Source of the DNA: Bacillus sp. FJAT-42315
GTDB taxonomy: Bacteria > Bacillota > Bacilli > Bacillales > Domibacillaceae
Assembly: GCF_002797375.1 (NCBI RefSeq)
Contig: NZ_KZ454941.1
Coordinates: 979,974-1,043,973 of the forward strand
Direction of reading: 5' to 3'
Length of the DNA: 64,000 bases
Shown: piece by piece, positions 63,464-64,000 of the stretch
How the letters are laid out: each line of letters starts with the position of its first letter
How positions within the stretch are numbered: position 1 is the stretch's first letter
The notes under the pieces: generated by a model
What the model saw: the letters and a program-made list of their open reading frames with translations, nothing else
Database searches by the model: none
What the model was told of the DNA's origin: nothing
Translations under genes and position numbers: made by a program

Positions 63464-63500
63464 TGGGTCTGACAAAAAAGTCAGACCCATTTTCTTTTTC
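63464..63500. terminator. Terminator between lipA and the YutC-like gene
   Basis: TGGGTCTGAC, loop AAAAAA, GTCAGACCCA, then TTTTCTTTTTC. It serves lipA and may also serve the convergent gene. Confidence 0.85.
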
Positions 63501-64000
63501 TATTTCATATTATGGTCATTCATTCCGCCTTTTGTATGGCCTTGAGGGGAATTTTTTGTCATCAATTTAATGGTGCGGTCAATTGTATCTTGTGCACCAT
63601 CCGCATTAGATTTCAATGGTGCAATGTTTTCGATGTCACGACGAAGCCCAACATCATCCGTCACATAAATATTGTACCAACGAGGGACAACGCTCATCGC
63701 TGTTTTTTTCACCTGCTCGGCCGCATCAGCACGTTCTTTTTTCGTTTTCGCGTCAGTATCATAGGCGATTAATACTTCCTCATCTGTCACGAGCACGGAG
63801 CAATCATTGACTGTTGGAAGTCCCACGCTTAATTTACTAATCGCATCGGCTGTACGTTCGCGGTCGATCGTGTACATATTTTTATATGAGACGGTTTCAC
63901 CTTGAATTGGGCTTTTTTGCTGACGAACATAACCGAAATCATTGGAACGATCGCCAGTCATCAAATCGAGGTTGCGGTTTCTGTTATCATTTGGATTGTA
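63500..64000 (-). CDS. yutC: YhcN/YlaJ family sporulation lipoprotein, YutC-like (5' truncated)
   Basis: The frame is open to the window edge, so the N-terminus with the expected lipobox is missing. The visible 166 residues contain DAISKLSVGLPTVNDCSVLVTDEEVLIAYDTD and RWYNIYVTDD, typical of YhcN/YlaJ sporulation lipoproteins of the spore. The C-terminus is NSPQGHTKGGMNDHNMK. Position after lipA is that of yutC in B. subtilis. An in-frame TTG at 63964 is not the true start, since coding continues upstream as YNPNDNRNRNLDL. Confidence 0.82.
   Translation of the reverse strand, partial: YNPNDNRNRNLDLMTGDRSNDFGYVRQQKSPIQGETVSYKNMYTIDRERTADAISKLSVGLPTVNDCSVLVTDEEVLIAYDTDAKTKKERADAAEQVKKTAMSVVPRWYNIYVTDDVGLRRDIENIAPLKSNADGAQDTIDRTIKLMTKNSPQGHTKGGMNDHNMK

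Overview
The window comes from a member of the Bacillaceae. The evidence is low-to-moderate G+C, strong AGGAGG-type ribosome binding sites, sporulation genes (yunB, lytH, a YhcN/YlaJ lipoprotein), SAM and lysine riboswitches, and a long run with the gene order of the Bacillus subtilis yus-yur-yun-yut region (fadNAE, yusI, gcvH, yusF, yusE, yusD, metNPQ, yurZ, sufCDSUB, yunFED, yunB, lytH, lipA, yutC). The genus or species cannot be named from the sequence alone.

Layout. (1) 1-8393: a tightly packed catabolic cluster whose 5' end lies outside the window: DUF6282 metal-dependent hydrolase, GlcD/GlcF-type 2-hydroxy-acid oxidase, a complete OpuC-type ABC importer and an MmgE/PrpD protein. The substrate is unknown. 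(2) 8408-14405: a small zinc-ribbon membrane protein, a five-copy 41-bp tandem repeat, a YtrA-type GntR-regulated ABC exporter operon with a striking palindromic operator and a possible coupled leader peptide, a membrane protein and a K+/H+ antiporter. (3) 14409-16091: a lysine-rich mini protein and a secreted polysaccharide deacetylase. (4) 16092-23169: an 890-bp non-coding stretch with repeats and two perfect Fur boxes, then an iron-siderophore uptake operon (MFS exporter, binding protein, permease, ATPase), an AraC regulator and a TetR regulator. (5) 23272-29463: a MITE-like element, then L-lactate utilisation (lutP, lutR, lutABC) with a shared palindromic operator. (6) 29464-46879: repeats, a 58-aa membrane protein, the FadR-controlled fadNAE beta-oxidation operon, yusI-gcvH-yusFED, the S-box controlled metNPQ methionine importer, yurZ and the sufCDSUB Fe-S assembly operon. 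(7) 46883-50398: an A+T-rich genomic island at the 3' end of sufB. It carries a DNA adenine methyltransferase, a DUF262 (GmrS/ParB-like) protein without an HNH domain, and a HEPN nuclease, and is bounded on the right by a degenerate copy of the sufB tail. This is the best candidate for an incompletely described (defence) system. (8) 50400-64000: a 57-aa ORF, a histidine phosphatase, a YibE/F pair, yunF-yunE-yunD-yunB, a lysine-riboswitch-controlled NhaC-family transporter, a methionine/alanine NSS transporter with its 35-aa MetS subunit, lytH, lipA and a truncated YutC-like lipoprotein gene.

How the genes work together. Much of the window handles carbon and sulfur supply: lactate and hydroxy-acid oxidation, fatty-acid beta-oxidation, methionine import under SAM control, a second methionine/alanine importer, lysine-controlled transport, and Fe-S and lipoyl cofactor assembly (Suf, LipA, GcvH). 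The Fur-boxed siderophore operon supplies iron. A dispersed repeat (AAAAGCGGAAGGCGC...) begins at, or overlapping, the stop codon of three genes.
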